Source of the DNA: Desulfobacterium sp. | GTDB lineage: Bacteria; Desulfobacterota; Desulfobacteria; Desulfobacterales; Desulfobacteraceae | Assembly (NCBI GenBank): GCA_030145245.1 | Contig: JAQYWC010000046.1 | Span: forward strand, 1 to 64,000 | DNA: 64,000 nt | Direction of reading: 5' to 3' | Part shown: piece after piece, positions 43,058-51,152 of the stretch | Position numbering within the stretch: position 1 is the stretch's first letter | Layout of the letters: each line of letters opens with the position of its first letter | The notes under the pieces: generated by a model | Database searches by the model: none | The model's input: only the letters and a program-made list of their open reading frames with translations | Told to the model about the DNA's origin: nothing | Made by a program: the position numbers and the translations under genes

Positions 43058-45682
43058 ATGATGAACCTGATAAAGAAAACACTGGGACGGCTCTTCAAAA
43101 CATACCCTATACCCAACCCATCCAATGCCGAAGAGCTGCGCCTTAATTTCAAATCCAGGTACCATCATTTCAAGCTGCTACTTAACGCCAACAACCGCTG
43201 CCTCGAGGAGATGGCCGAGATGGAGCAGGCCCTCAAGGGAGACAAGACATTCGGCATGAGCTTTGTCAGAACCTGCTGCACGGCCATATCCGTGAACGTA
43301 CTCACCATGATCAACAACATGGAGCACCTGGCCCCTGACAAATACCCGGATCTTGGCCCCCGGTTCGACGCCATCCGCACCCAGTTAGACCACCTTCTCC
43401 ACCCCAAAGCCAGGATCCAGGAGGAAAGACTGGTCATCCCCTTTGACAAGATCAACCAGGAGATGGCCAATGTGGTGGGGGGCAAGATGGCAAAGCTTGG
43501 AGAGATCAAAAACCAGCTCGACATCAACGTACCCCAGGGCTTTGTGATCACGGCCACGGCCTACGAGCGCTTCATCCACCTCAACGACCTCCAGGATGAG
43601 ATCGACACCATCACCCAGGCCTCCGGGGCCGACGATCTCAAGCAGCTCGACATCATCAGCGCCCAGATCCAGCAGAAGATCATCACCGCCGCCATGCTGG
43701 ACGGGCTTGAAACCGCAGTACACAAGAACTGGGACCTGCTTGAACAGAACGTCAACCGGCCTCTCCAGCTTGCCATCCGCAGCAGCGCCCTTTGCGAGGA
43801 CAGCCTGGAGAGCTCGTTTGCCGGCCAGTATCGAAGCGAACTCAACGTGGATCAGGAGAACTTTGCCCAGGTATACAAGGAGGTGGTGGCCAGCAAGTAC
43901 AGTGTCCAGGCCATGACCTACCGGCTCAACAAGGGCTTCCGGGACGAAGACATCGCCATGTGCATCGGCTGCATGGAGATGATCGATGCCGTGGCAGGCG
44001 GGGTGATCTACACCCGCAATCCTGTGAATGCCGACGACGACTCGGTTTTCATCAACTCGGCCTGGGGCCTCCCGAAACTTGTGGTGGACGGCAGCGACTC
44101 CTTTGACCTCCTGGCGGTCTCCCGGAAGCAACCCTTTACGATCACCCGGCGGGACATCGGCGAAAAAACCATCCGCTACCGCTGCTCCCACGGGGACGGC
44201 ATCGAGAAAGTTCCCGTCCCGGAAAACGACCGGACACAACCCTCCATCGACGACAACACCGCCCTGGAGCTTGCCCGGATCTCCCTTGCCATTGAAGATT
44301 ACTACACCATTCCCCAGGACATCGAATGGGCCCTATCCCAGGAGGGCAGGCTCTACATCCTCCAGTGCCGCCCCCTGCAACAAAAGAAGAGAACCGCGCC
44401 TGCCCCGGATCTGCCCGGCCTTGACAAGCCCCTGCTTTCAGGAGGCATCACGGCAAGTCCGGGAACCGCAACAGGTCCTGTATACCGGGCCACCAGGGAT
44501 GCGGACATCCTCTGGTTCCCGGAGAACGCCATCCTTCTGGTGGACCAGGCAAGACCCAGGTGGGCCCCGCTACTCAACAGGGCCGCCGGCATCATCTCGG
44601 AACACGGCGGTTTTGCCGGCCACCTTGCCAATGTGGCAAGGGAGTTCTCGGTGCCCGCCATCATGAACATCCAGGGCGCCATAGAGACCCTTGAACCCGG
44701 CGACGTCATCACCATGGATGCGGACACCTGCTCGGTTTATAAAGGGGAACAGCCCGCCATCCTTGCCAAGAAGCAACCGGCACGGCCCAGCCCCATGAAA
44801 CAGAGCACCGTGTTCAGGCTGCTCGAACAGGCCTGCGACCTGATCGTGCCCCTGAACCTCATCGATCCCGACGCCACCGGGTTCCGGCCGGGCTCCTGCA
44901 AGACCTTCCACGACATCACCCGGTTCATCCACGAGCGGTCGGTCCACGAGATGTTCAACTTCGGCGCCACCAACAACTTCCCGGAACACTCCAGCAAGCA
45001 GCTCCACTACCATGTGCCCCTGAACTGGTGGATCCTCAACCTGGACGACGGCTTCACCAAAACTATGACAGGCCCCTATGTCCGCCTCAACAATATCGCA
45101 TCCCATCCCATGCTCGCCTTTTGGGAGGGGTTCATCCTCGTTCCCTGGGACGGCCCCCCGCCAGTGGACGGCCGGGGACTGATGTCGGTGATGTTCCGAT
45201 CCACCATGAACCCCTCCCTGGTACCCGGTGTCCGGTCTAAGTACGCGGACAAGAACTACTTCATGATCTCGAAGCACTACTGCAGCCTCAACTCCCGGCT
45301 TGGCTACCACTTTTCCACCATGGAAGCCCTGGTGAGCGGCCGGGCCGAGGAAGACTACATCAGCTTCCAGTTCAAGGGAGGCGCCGCAGACTACGACCGC
45401 AGGCTCAAACGGGTCCATTTCATCAAGGAGATCCTCGAAACCTACGATTTCACGGTCACGGTCAGGGAAGACACCCTCACGGCCCGCATGGAGGGCCAGG
45501 GCACCGAAGTCCTGAAAACCCGCCTCATGATACTCGGCTACTTAAGCCTACACACCCGGCAGATCGACATGATCATGTCCAACAGCCGCCGTGTAGGCTT
45601 TTACAGGGAAAAGATCGGCAACGATATTGACGAAAAAATAATAAAACCACACTTCAACAAAGAGGAGGAGCACCATGGATAA
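43058..45682 (+). CDS. PEP-synthase-like phosphotransferase lacking the PEP/pyruvate barrel
   Basis: An 874-residue protein. Residues 1-125 are a helical domain of unknown type. Residues 130-445 are the ATP-grasp domain of PEP synthase/pyruvate phosphate dikinase (VVGGKMAKLGEI, RSSALCEDSLESSFAGQY, DIEWALSQEGRLYILQCRPL). Residues 460-570 are the swivelling phosphohistidine domain with His522 (EHGGFAGHLANVARE in place of GGxTSHAA). The last 300 residues do not show the usual PEP/pyruvate TIM barrel, so the phosphate acceptor is probably something else, as in rifampin phosphotransferase-like enzymes. It sits between TauE-module membrane proteins and two receiver proteins. Partner substrate unknown. 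Confidence 0.8.
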   Translation: MMNLIKKTLGRLFKTYPIPNPSNAEELRLNFKSRYHHFKLLLNANNRCLEEMAEMEQALKGDKTFGMSFVRTCCTAISVNVLTMINNMEHLAPDKYPDLGPRFDAIRTQLDHLLHPKARIQEERLVIPFDKINQEMANVVGGKMAKLGEIKNQLDINVPQGFVITATAYERFIHLNDLQDEIDTITQASGADDLKQLDIISAQIQQKIITAAMLDGLETAVHKNWDLLEQNVNRPLQLAIRSSALCEDSLESSFAGQYRSELNVDQENFAQVYKEVVASKYSVQAMTYRLNKGFRDEDIAMCIGCMEMIDAVAGGVIYTRNPVNADDDSVFINSAWGLPKLVVDGSDSFDLLAVSRKQPFTITRRDIGEKTIRYRCSHGDGIEKVPVPENDRTQPSIDDNTALELARISLAIEDYYTIPQDIEWALSQEGRLYILQCRPLQQKKRTAPAPDLPGLDKPLLSGGITASPGTATGPVYRATRDADILWFPENAILLVDQARPRWAPLLNRAAGIISEHGGFAGHLANVAREFSVPAIMNIQGAIETLEPGDVITMDADTCSVYKGEQPAILAKKQPARPSPMKQSTVFRLLEQACDLIVPLNLIDPDATGFRPGSCKTFHDITRFIHERSVHEMFNFGATNNFPEHSSKQLHYHVPLNWWILNLDDGFTKTMTGPYVRLNNIASHPMLAFWEGFILVPWDGPPPVDGRGLMSVMFRSTMNPSLVPGVRSKYADKNYFMISKHYCSLNSRLGYHFSTMEALVSGRAEEDYISFQFKGGAADYDRRLKRVHFIKEILETYDFTVTVREDTLTARMEGQGTEVLKTRLMILGYLSLHTRQIDMIMSNSRRVGFYREKIGNDIDEKIIKPHFNKEEEHHG

Positions 45683-46109
45683 CGTGAATATCAATCTGTT
45701 AGTCGTTGATGACGAAGAGGAATTTCTGGTCTCGATCACCAAGAGCCTGTCTGTCAGAAACTTCAAGGTCACTGCGGTGAACCGGGGGGAAAAGGCCATC
45801 GAGGCCGTCAAAGCCCATGCCGTTGACATCGCCCTGGTGGACCTCAAGATGCCCGGCATCAACGGAGAGGAAACCCTTGCCGCCCTCAAAGCGGAACAGG
45901 AGGGCCTGGAGGTCGTGATCCTCACCGGCCACGGCACCATCGACTCGGCCATCGAATGCACCAGAATAGGCGCCTTTGCCTTTCTCCAGAAACCCTGCGA
46001 GCTGAACGAACTCCTGGACACCCTGCACAAGGCCTATGCAAAGAAGCAGAAAAACGTAGAGGAGATCAACGAACGCCGGATCAAGGGCATCCTCAAAGCA
46101 AGGGCATAG
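45675..46109 (+). CDS. Single-domain response regulator
   Basis: A 144-residue receiver with Asp56 (IALVDLKMPGING), VVDDEEE acid pocket and ILTGHGT/FLQKPC switch region, then a short basic helical tail (KKQKNVEEINERRIKGILK). It overlaps the phosphotransferase gene by eight bases with GGAGGAG inside the overlap, so it is translated in step with it. It may control that enzyme directly. No DNA-binding domain. Confidence 0.9.
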   Translation: MDNVNINLLVVDDEEEFLVSITKSLSVRNFKVTAVNRGEKAIEAVKAHAVDIALVDLKMPGINGEETLAALKAEQEGLEVVILTGHGTIDSAIECTRIGAFAFLQKPCELNELLDTLHKAYAKKQKNVEEINERRIKGILKARA

Positions 46110-46140
46110 TTTTTTGTCATCCCCACACACACAACCGCTT

Positions 46141-46167
46141 CCCCGGCTCCTTGCCCAGGAGCCGGGG
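46141..46167 (+). terminator. Perfect GC-rich hairpin between two receiver genes
   Basis: CCCCGGCTCC (46141-46150) and GGAGCCGGGG (46158-46167) form a perfect 10-bp stem with a seven-base loop. No T-run follows. It probably reduces transcription into the last receiver gene or protects the upstream mRNA end. Confidence 0.65.
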
Positions 46168-46205
46168 AGATCCGGAAAGGAACACGGCCACCAGGGACAG
46201 GCACG

Positions 46206-46604
46206 ATGAATGTATTCAAACGACTCAGGCAGTTAAAAACCCTCCTCATTGACGACGACGAATGGATCCGGGACTCCATGTCCATCTTTTTCCAGAGCGA
46301 AGGGTGCGCCATTCAAACCCTGGAAACAGCAGAAGAGGCTTTGCAGCTTTTTGCAAAGGACCGCTACGACATCGTGCTCATCGACTATATGCTGCCGGGA
46401 ATGAACGGCATCAGCTTTGCCAGGGCCCTGGACCGCCTCCAGGCGCACAACCCCAAATCCCCAAGCCCCATCATCAAGATCCTCATCACGGCCCACGGCG
46501 AAGCGGAGATCGTCACCCAGGCGAAGGAAGCAGGGTTCCACGACATTATCCACAAGCCCTTTACCCCGGAAGCCATCGAAACCGCCCTTGGTGAATGCCT
46601 GTAA
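46206..46604 (+). CDS. Single-domain response regulator
   Basis: A 132-residue receiver with Asp60 (IVLIDYMLPGMNG), LIDDDEWIRDS acid pocket and IHKPF switch. It is separated from the preceding receiver by 96 bases and a strong hairpin, so its expression may differ. With the kinase and two other receivers, this makes three stand-alone receivers for one visible kinase, a branched output. Confidence 0.88.
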   Translation: MNVFKRLRQLKTLLIDDDEWIRDSMSIFFQSEGCAIQTLETAEEALQLFAKDRYDIVLIDYMLPGMNGISFARALDRLQAHNPKSPSPIIKILITAHGEAEIVTQAKEAGFHDIIHKPFTPEAIETALGECL

Positions 46605-46850
46605 GCTCTGGTCCATATTCCCCATATTTGCAGAGACTTGCAACTTCAGTTTCACCAGCAATGGGAGAGCCCGCCGGTCTATAAAAAATACCACCACTGC
46701 CCAACGTGTTGATTTATTAGCGCCATTTTGATATAAAGTTGGAGTTTTTTTTTGACGGAAACATTTTTTACTTGAATGAAATGGCTCAGCCGGAATTGAA
46801 CCTTTGATATTATTGGTTTCGAATTGTGTCCATGGGAGAGGTTAGACCTA

Positions 46851-48206
46851 TTGAATTTGATTAATAAGTATGTTCAACTGATATGCATTGTGCTTTTCAT
46901 AGCTGTTTCAGCAGTTTTTTTATCCTCAAGTATTGGAATCAGCAGTATTTTCCCTTCCTTCGAAAAGGACACAACAAAAACCAAGATAGTTGACGGTAAT
47001 TTAACGGAGTCCCCAGCGTCGGTACCTGCCACTGAACCATTCCCCTCTGATTCCACTGCTGTTGATAAAGCATCAACTGAAAAAATTACAATGGATGTGG
47101 CTCCTGATATCCAGGGGACGATTGGCAAGAATAATACCGTCTATGGGAAACTGATATCCTGCGGATTATCCCCCACTCAAATTTTAAATCTGACACAAGC
47201 CTTTAACAAGACGTTTGATTTCAGAGCTGCCGCACCTGATGACAGGTTCCAGATTTTTCTTGCCGGGAATAATCAACTTAAAAAATTCATTTACAGTCCT
47301 GATCCCTTGCGTGAATATGTTGCCGAGAGGAATGAAACCGGCGGTTTTACGGTCTCCAGACATGATCTGATTCCGGAAAAAAAGATTGAGGCAATGGAGA
47401 TATCCCTTGAGTCGTCGCTTTCCCAGGCCATTTTAAATGGCGGGGAAAAACAGAGGCTGGTTGATCAATTTGTGAATATCTTTTCCTGGGACATCGATTT
47501 TTTTCTTTTCCCAAGAAAGGGGGACAGGATAACGGTTCTCTATGAGAAATATTTTAAGGATGACACCTTTATCAAGTATGGCGATATCCTGGCTGCGAAG
47601 TATGCCGGAGAAAACGGGACATTCTCCTCTTTTTTCTTTGATGGCGGATATTATGATGAACAGGGTCATCCATTGAGAAAAATGTTCCTGCGGCTACCTC
47701 TGAAATTTGGTGTCAAAACCTCGGACTATTCCATCAGGCGGTTCCACCCTGTAAAAAAGAAGTACAAACGGCATAACGGCATCGATTATGGTGCCAAAAT
47801 GGGGACAACGATCTTTGCCACAGCCAACGGAAAGGTGATCTTTTCCGGCTGGAAAGGCGGTTATGGAAAGACAATTGTTTTACAACATCCCAATGGGTAC
47901 CAGACCTATTACGCCCATTGCAGCAAGCTCATTGCAAAAAAAGGGCAGTTTGTTGATCAGGGTGAGACCATTGCAAAGGTTGGGATGACCGGTATTGTCA
48001 CAGGCCCCCATGTTCATTATGAGGTACGTATCAAGGGCAAACCCGTTAATCCGAGTACAATTAAGAACTTCAAGGGTACGCCCCTGAGCCCCCAGAAATT
48101 AGAAAAGTTCAGGGCCACCGTGCAATCAAGACTTTTATTGGTGGAGGAGAAAACCAGGCTGAACAGCAAAGAGGAGAAGCTTGTTCTTGCTGATACACCT
48201 GAGTAA
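46851..48206 (+). CDS. M23-family peptidoglycan endopeptidase
   Basis: A 451-residue protein. The TTG at 46851, nine bases after GAGAGG, is preferred to an earlier TTG at 46824 because it places the membrane anchor (residues 5-28) at the N-terminus. A Ser/Thr/Pro-rich linker follows, then an OapA/LysM-like region at 80-290. The LytM/M23 metallopeptidase domain covers 300-405: metal ligands in HNGIDYG and HVHYEV (His387, His389). Such enzymes cut peptide cross-bridges in peptidoglycan during growth or division. Codon use is more AT-rich than its upstream neighbours. Confidence 0.88.
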   Translation: MNLINKYVQLICIVLFIAVSAVFLSSSIGISSIFPSFEKDTTKTKIVDGNLTESPASVPATEPFPSDSTAVDKASTEKITMDVAPDIQGTIGKNNTVYGKLISCGLSPTQILNLTQAFNKTFDFRAAAPDDRFQIFLAGNNQLKKFIYSPDPLREYVAERNETGGFTVSRHDLIPEKKIEAMEISLESSLSQAILNGGEKQRLVDQFVNIFSWDIDFFLFPRKGDRITVLYEKYFKDDTFIKYGDILAAKYAGENGTFSSFFFDGGYYDEQGHPLRKMFLRLPLKFGVKTSDYSIRRFHPVKKKYKRHNGIDYGAKMGTTIFATANGKVIFSGWKGGYGKTIVLQHPNGYQTYYAHCSKLIAKKGQFVDQGETIAKVGMTGIVTGPHVHYEVRIKGKPVNPSTIKNFKGTPLSPQKLEKFRATVQSRLLLVEEKTRLNSKEEKLVLADTPE

Positions 48207-48235
48207 TTCCTGACCTTCATGACACGGGGGTGCAT

Positions 48236-48484
48236 TTACTCGCTGGCCGATTTCCAACTGGATTCGCAATCATAAAGCAAGTTAGATGCACCCTCAATAC
48301 AAACCTTAGCTATCCCCTTGAACCCCTTCACCTGTTTATAACTGATTAGTCCCACCTGGGCTCTGTAAGGATCAGAATCAATAGGTCCATCGCAGTATCC
48401 GATTCTCCGCAACAGCTGTTGAACAAGGAGAAAGACATCTTTTTTTTCATCGACATTAACCCTTGTGTTTATGGAACCTTCCAA
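48236..48484 (-). CDS. Small protein with degenerate peptidoglycan-binding-like motif
   Basis: 82 residues from a TTG that lies inside the end of the preceding gene (16-base overlap). Residues 18-60 (LVQQLLRRIGYCDGPIDSD, then KQVKGFKGIAKV) recall the PG_binding_1 repeat, a short helical module that binds cell-wall peptidoglycan, but the match is weak. Three cysteines. It is probably coupled to the coiled-coil membrane protein ahead of it. Start uncertain. Confidence 0.45.
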   Translation of the reverse strand: MEGSINTRVNVDEKKDVFLLVQQLLRRIGYCDGPIDSDPYRAQVGLISYKQVKGFKGIAKVCIEGASNLLYDCESSWKSASE

Positions 48485-48975
48485 CGAGTTATTTCATCCT
48501 TGAGACGCATTATCTCATCCAGATACTTTTCTTCTTTTTCTTCCATTGTTCTCAGTAAATGATTTTTCTCTTCATGCTCTCGGGCCAGTTGCCTATCAGT
48601 ATCCGCCAACCGATTTTCAATGTCCCTGATCCGCGCCTCCAACTCATCTATGATTGTAGATTTATCCTTAGACTCATTAAGTGTTGTTGCTATTTTATTC
48701 CGTGACTCATCAACCGTTCCCCGCAACTCAACAGGAAGGGTCGCTACAAACTCCCGGGCTGTCATGCCACCTACCACTTTTGGTGGCCCATGGGAGTCAT
48801 TTTTTTCTTTCATCTTAATTTCAAATCCCCATAAATTAATGTCCGCGCCTTTGTTGACAGCAATTGAGATTACAACCACGAACGCAAGAATAACGACTAT
48901 TAGCACCATGGCAATTATTCGCGGAGTAAGCTTGCTCAACACCTTATCCAACATACCTTCCGTTCCGTTCGGCAT
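48469..48975 (-). CDS. Single-pass membrane protein with coiled coil
   Basis: A 168-residue protein with a strongly hydrophobic helix at about 20-42 (AMVLIVVILAFVVVISIAV) and a C-terminal heptad-rich coiled coil from 105 to 162 (Glu/Lys/Leu-rich). There is no signal cleavage site; the coiled coil could lie on either side of the membrane. The family is unknown. It overlaps the small PG-binding-like gene, with which it may form an envelope complex. Confidence 0.65.
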   Translation of the reverse strand: MPNGTEGMLDKVLSKLTPRIIAMVLIVVILAFVVVISIAVNKGADINLWGFEIKMKEKNDSHGPPKVVGGMTAREFVATLPVELRGTVDESRNKIATTLNESKDKSTIIDELEARIRDIENRLADTDRQLAREHEEKNHLLRTMEEKEEKYLDEIMRLKDEITRWKVP

Positions 48976-49361
48976 ATCTTATATGTCCCCTTCCGACAAA
49001 CTGAGAATCGTGCGATCTATAGTTCTTCGAGCCCATTGTGAAAGGGCTACAGGCTCCACCTTTGAACCTTGTCCAATTCACGTTTTTGCGCTGACGTCGT
49101 CTGCTCAACAATTTGTATGTGTGTTCGATGATAACCTGATAATAGGAGCAACCCGCCCCTTTTTAGGTCTTTAATTCCGGCTTATTATAGGATTTAATTT
49201 TGATTTAAACAAGGATTCGGCGAATTTTAATTTATCATCTTGCGTCAGAGTCTTAAGAAAAGAAGCGCTATGGCCGTTGTGAAACGGCCACGACGCTAAA
49301 ACACTTTGCCCTGGGGGCCATGGAGACTGCATTTGCTGATTTTACAAACGGTTCAGGCCTC
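48976..49361. other. Intergenic region with GNRA-capped hairpin
   Basis: 386 bases between two minus-strand genes. The only structured element seen is the hairpin at 49265-49298. A plus-strand frame crossing 48620-49174 is a shadow of the coiled-coil gene. No promoter could be assigned with confidence. Confidence 0.5.
49265..49298. repeat. Hairpin with GTGA tetraloop
   Basis: TGGCCGTT-GTGA-AACGGCCA (49271-49290) is a perfect 8-bp stem closed by a GNRA-type tetraloop, flanked by AGCG/CGCT that extends it with small bulges. It may be a terminator of the deaminase gene, a REP-like element or a structured RNA tip. Confidence 0.55.
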
Positions 49362-49832
49362 TTAATTCCAGAAACCTTCATGTACCTTTTTTGCTTCTTC
49401 TTCAAGTACAGGACCTATCACTTCAATGGGCTTTTTGCCCCTTACAAGGATTTCCCGGCAGGGCAGAAGAAGAACTTCTTCATCCCCCTCCCCCATCATC
49501 CCATACAGGCCCTCCTCGCTGAGACCGTATACCACCCGCCTCACATTCCCCCAGAATATGGCGCCGGCACACATGGGGCAAGGTTCGGTGCTCGTGTAAA
49601 GGGTGCATTTGGCGAGGAATTCACGGTCATATTTACGGGAAGCCTGTCGCATCAGATTGGCTTCCGCATGGCCGGTGCAATCTTTTTCAGTAATAATGGT
49701 GTTTTCAGATTCCAGGAGTATATTGCCATGTTCGTCAGCGAGTAAAGCGCCAAAAGGCTCATTTCCATTATTTCTGGCATTTCCTGCAATCTCAATTACA
49801 GCTCGGATCAATCTCAAATCATTTTCGTTCAT
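49362..49832 (-). CDS. Guanine-deaminase-type nucleoside/nucleobase deaminase
   Basis: A 156-residue zinc hydrolase of the CDA fold. The HAEAN motif (zinc ligand His and proton shuttle Glu) and PCPMCAGA (two Cys zinc ligands) are intact. The length and the C-terminal aromatic ending resemble GuaD-type guanine deaminases rather than tRNA adenosine deaminase, but substrate cannot be fixed from sequence. GuaD turns guanine into xanthine and ammonia. It stands alone just outside the direct-repeat-bounded segment. Confidence 0.8.
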   Translation of the reverse strand: MNENDLRLIRAVIEIAGNARNNGNEPFGALLADEHGNILLESENTIITEKDCTGHAEANLMRQASRKYDREFLAKCTLYTSTEPCPMCAGAIFWGNVRRVVYGLSEEGLYGMMGEGDEEVLLLPCREILVRGKKPIEVIGPVLEEEAKKVHEGFWN

Positions 49833-49923
49833 CTTTGATACCTTTCTGATTCAGGAATTCAACCTGAAAACTGTTCTTGTAAAAAACAAATCAAACACGT
49901 CCGGCAAAGGGTTCAATATACGC

Positions 49924-49956
49924 CAGCACGGCATAAAAAACACGACAAATTTATGG
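49924..49956 (+). repeat. Left copy of a 33-bp direct repeat
   Basis: Matches 54292-54324 at 30 of 33 bases (mismatches at positions 6, 10 and 27 of the unit), sharing an exact 16-base core TAAAAAACACGACAAA. Weaker similarity continues about 25 bases upstream. The two copies flank four genes. Confidence 0.8.
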
Positions 49957-50099
49957 GTAACGTCAGGCGGTGGATCTCAATCACAAACCAGATAGTTGAC
50001 AATCACACATAAACACTTGACAAAATCAACAATCTTGAGAATTATTAAACCAGGTACCCCCAGAATCACAAACGAAAACTTCTCAGGAGAAGGGACGTT

Positions 50100-51026
50100 A
50101 TGGCAAACGAAATGAACGATATTGAAAAGATACGTCATTTTAACCGGTTCTACACACAAATCCTTGGTTTACTAGATAATAAACTTCTGAAAAGCGACTA
50201 TTCATTGACTGAAGCCCGGATTTTATTCGAGCTGGGTCAGATGCCCAACCTTGTCGCAAAGGACCTGGCAAAACAGCTCTATCTTGATCCGGCACAACTG
50301 AGCCGCCTTTTACGGCGTTTTGAGCAACAGGGACTGATTCGCAAAGAAAAATCCTCAGAAGATACCCGCAAACAGGTCATTTCGCTAACATCCCTTGGTG
50401 AATCGGCACTCAGCAAACTCCAGGAGATGTCAAATGAGCAGATCGGGAGATCCCTTGCCGGTACCACTAAAGAGGAACAGGGACAACTTGTAAAGGCGAT
50501 GAACTCGATTGAACAAATCTTCACAGGGCAAACACAGCCATCCAAGATGTTTACGCTTCGATCCCATCGTCCGGGTGATATTGGGTATATTACCTATCGC
50601 CATGCCATGTTTTATTCGCAAGCCTACGGGTTTGATGTCACGTTTGATGCCTATGTGGCGGCAGGCATGGCACAGTTTGTCATGCAGTATGACCCTCAAA
50701 AAGAACATCTCTGGGTCGCTGAGACAGACACAACCCCTGTTGGGTCCATTGCCATTGTGAAAGCAGATGAGGATACGGCTCAACTGCGATGGTTCCTGGT
50801 GGAATCACAGGCCAGGGGAAAAGGGCTTGGAAAGAAACTGCTCCATGAAGCGGTTGAGTTCTGTAAACGCCGGAATTATAAAAAAATCATTCTGTGGACA
50901 GTGAGCAACCTGGAAGCTGCCCGTCAGCTCTATGACCGGTTTGGTTTTCAGGCCACAACCACCAAGAGCCACCAAATCTGGGGCCAGGAACTCACCGAAG
51001 AACTGTGGGAATTGGAACTGAGTTAG
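50100..51026 (+). CDS. MarR regulator fused to GNAT acetyltransferase
   Basis: A 308-residue fusion. Residues 10-140 form a MarR winged helix-turn-helix (LTEARILFELGQMPNLVAKDLAKQLYLDPAQLSRLLRRFE region). Residues 150-305 form a GNAT domain with the acetyl-CoA loop ESQARGKGLGKKLL. This fusion type is widespread; the DNA-binding half is thought to respond to or regulate by small ligands while the GNAT half acetylates an unknown amine. GGAGAAGGG lies near the start. Target genes unknown; the helicase downstream is a candidate. Confidence 0.9.
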   Translation: MANEMNDIEKIRHFNRFYTQILGLLDNKLLKSDYSLTEARILFELGQMPNLVAKDLAKQLYLDPAQLSRLLRRFEQQGLIRKEKSSEDTRKQVISLTSLGESALSKLQEMSNEQIGRSLAGTTKEEQGQLVKAMNSIEQIFTGQTQPSKMFTLRSHRPGDIGYITYRHAMFYSQAYGFDVTFDAYVAAGMAQFVMQYDPQKEHLWVAETDTTPVGSIAIVKADEDTAQLRWFLVESQARGKGLGKKLLHEAVEFCKRRNYKKIILWTVSNLEAARQLYDRFGFQATTTKSHQIWGQELTEELWELELS

Positions 51027-51152
51027 GAAGCAACCAACAATCCGGATGAACTTTCTCTTTCCATGGGGTGCAATCTGTGATTTAAAGGCCGCCATGGAAA
51101 TAAAAAGGGTTCTTTACGAAAATAATCTGGCGGCAGAATAATCAATACAGCA

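Noticed and set aside
43385-45418. Long minus-strand frames inside the PEP-synthase-like gene
   Set aside because: Opposite-strand shadows; the plus-strand frame carries all the recognisable motifs.
49265-49298. Group II intron domain V or integron attC site
   Set aside because: The stem lacks the AGC/GTT catalytic pattern and internal bulge of domain V and the conserved attC boxes; no reverse transcriptase or integrase nearby.
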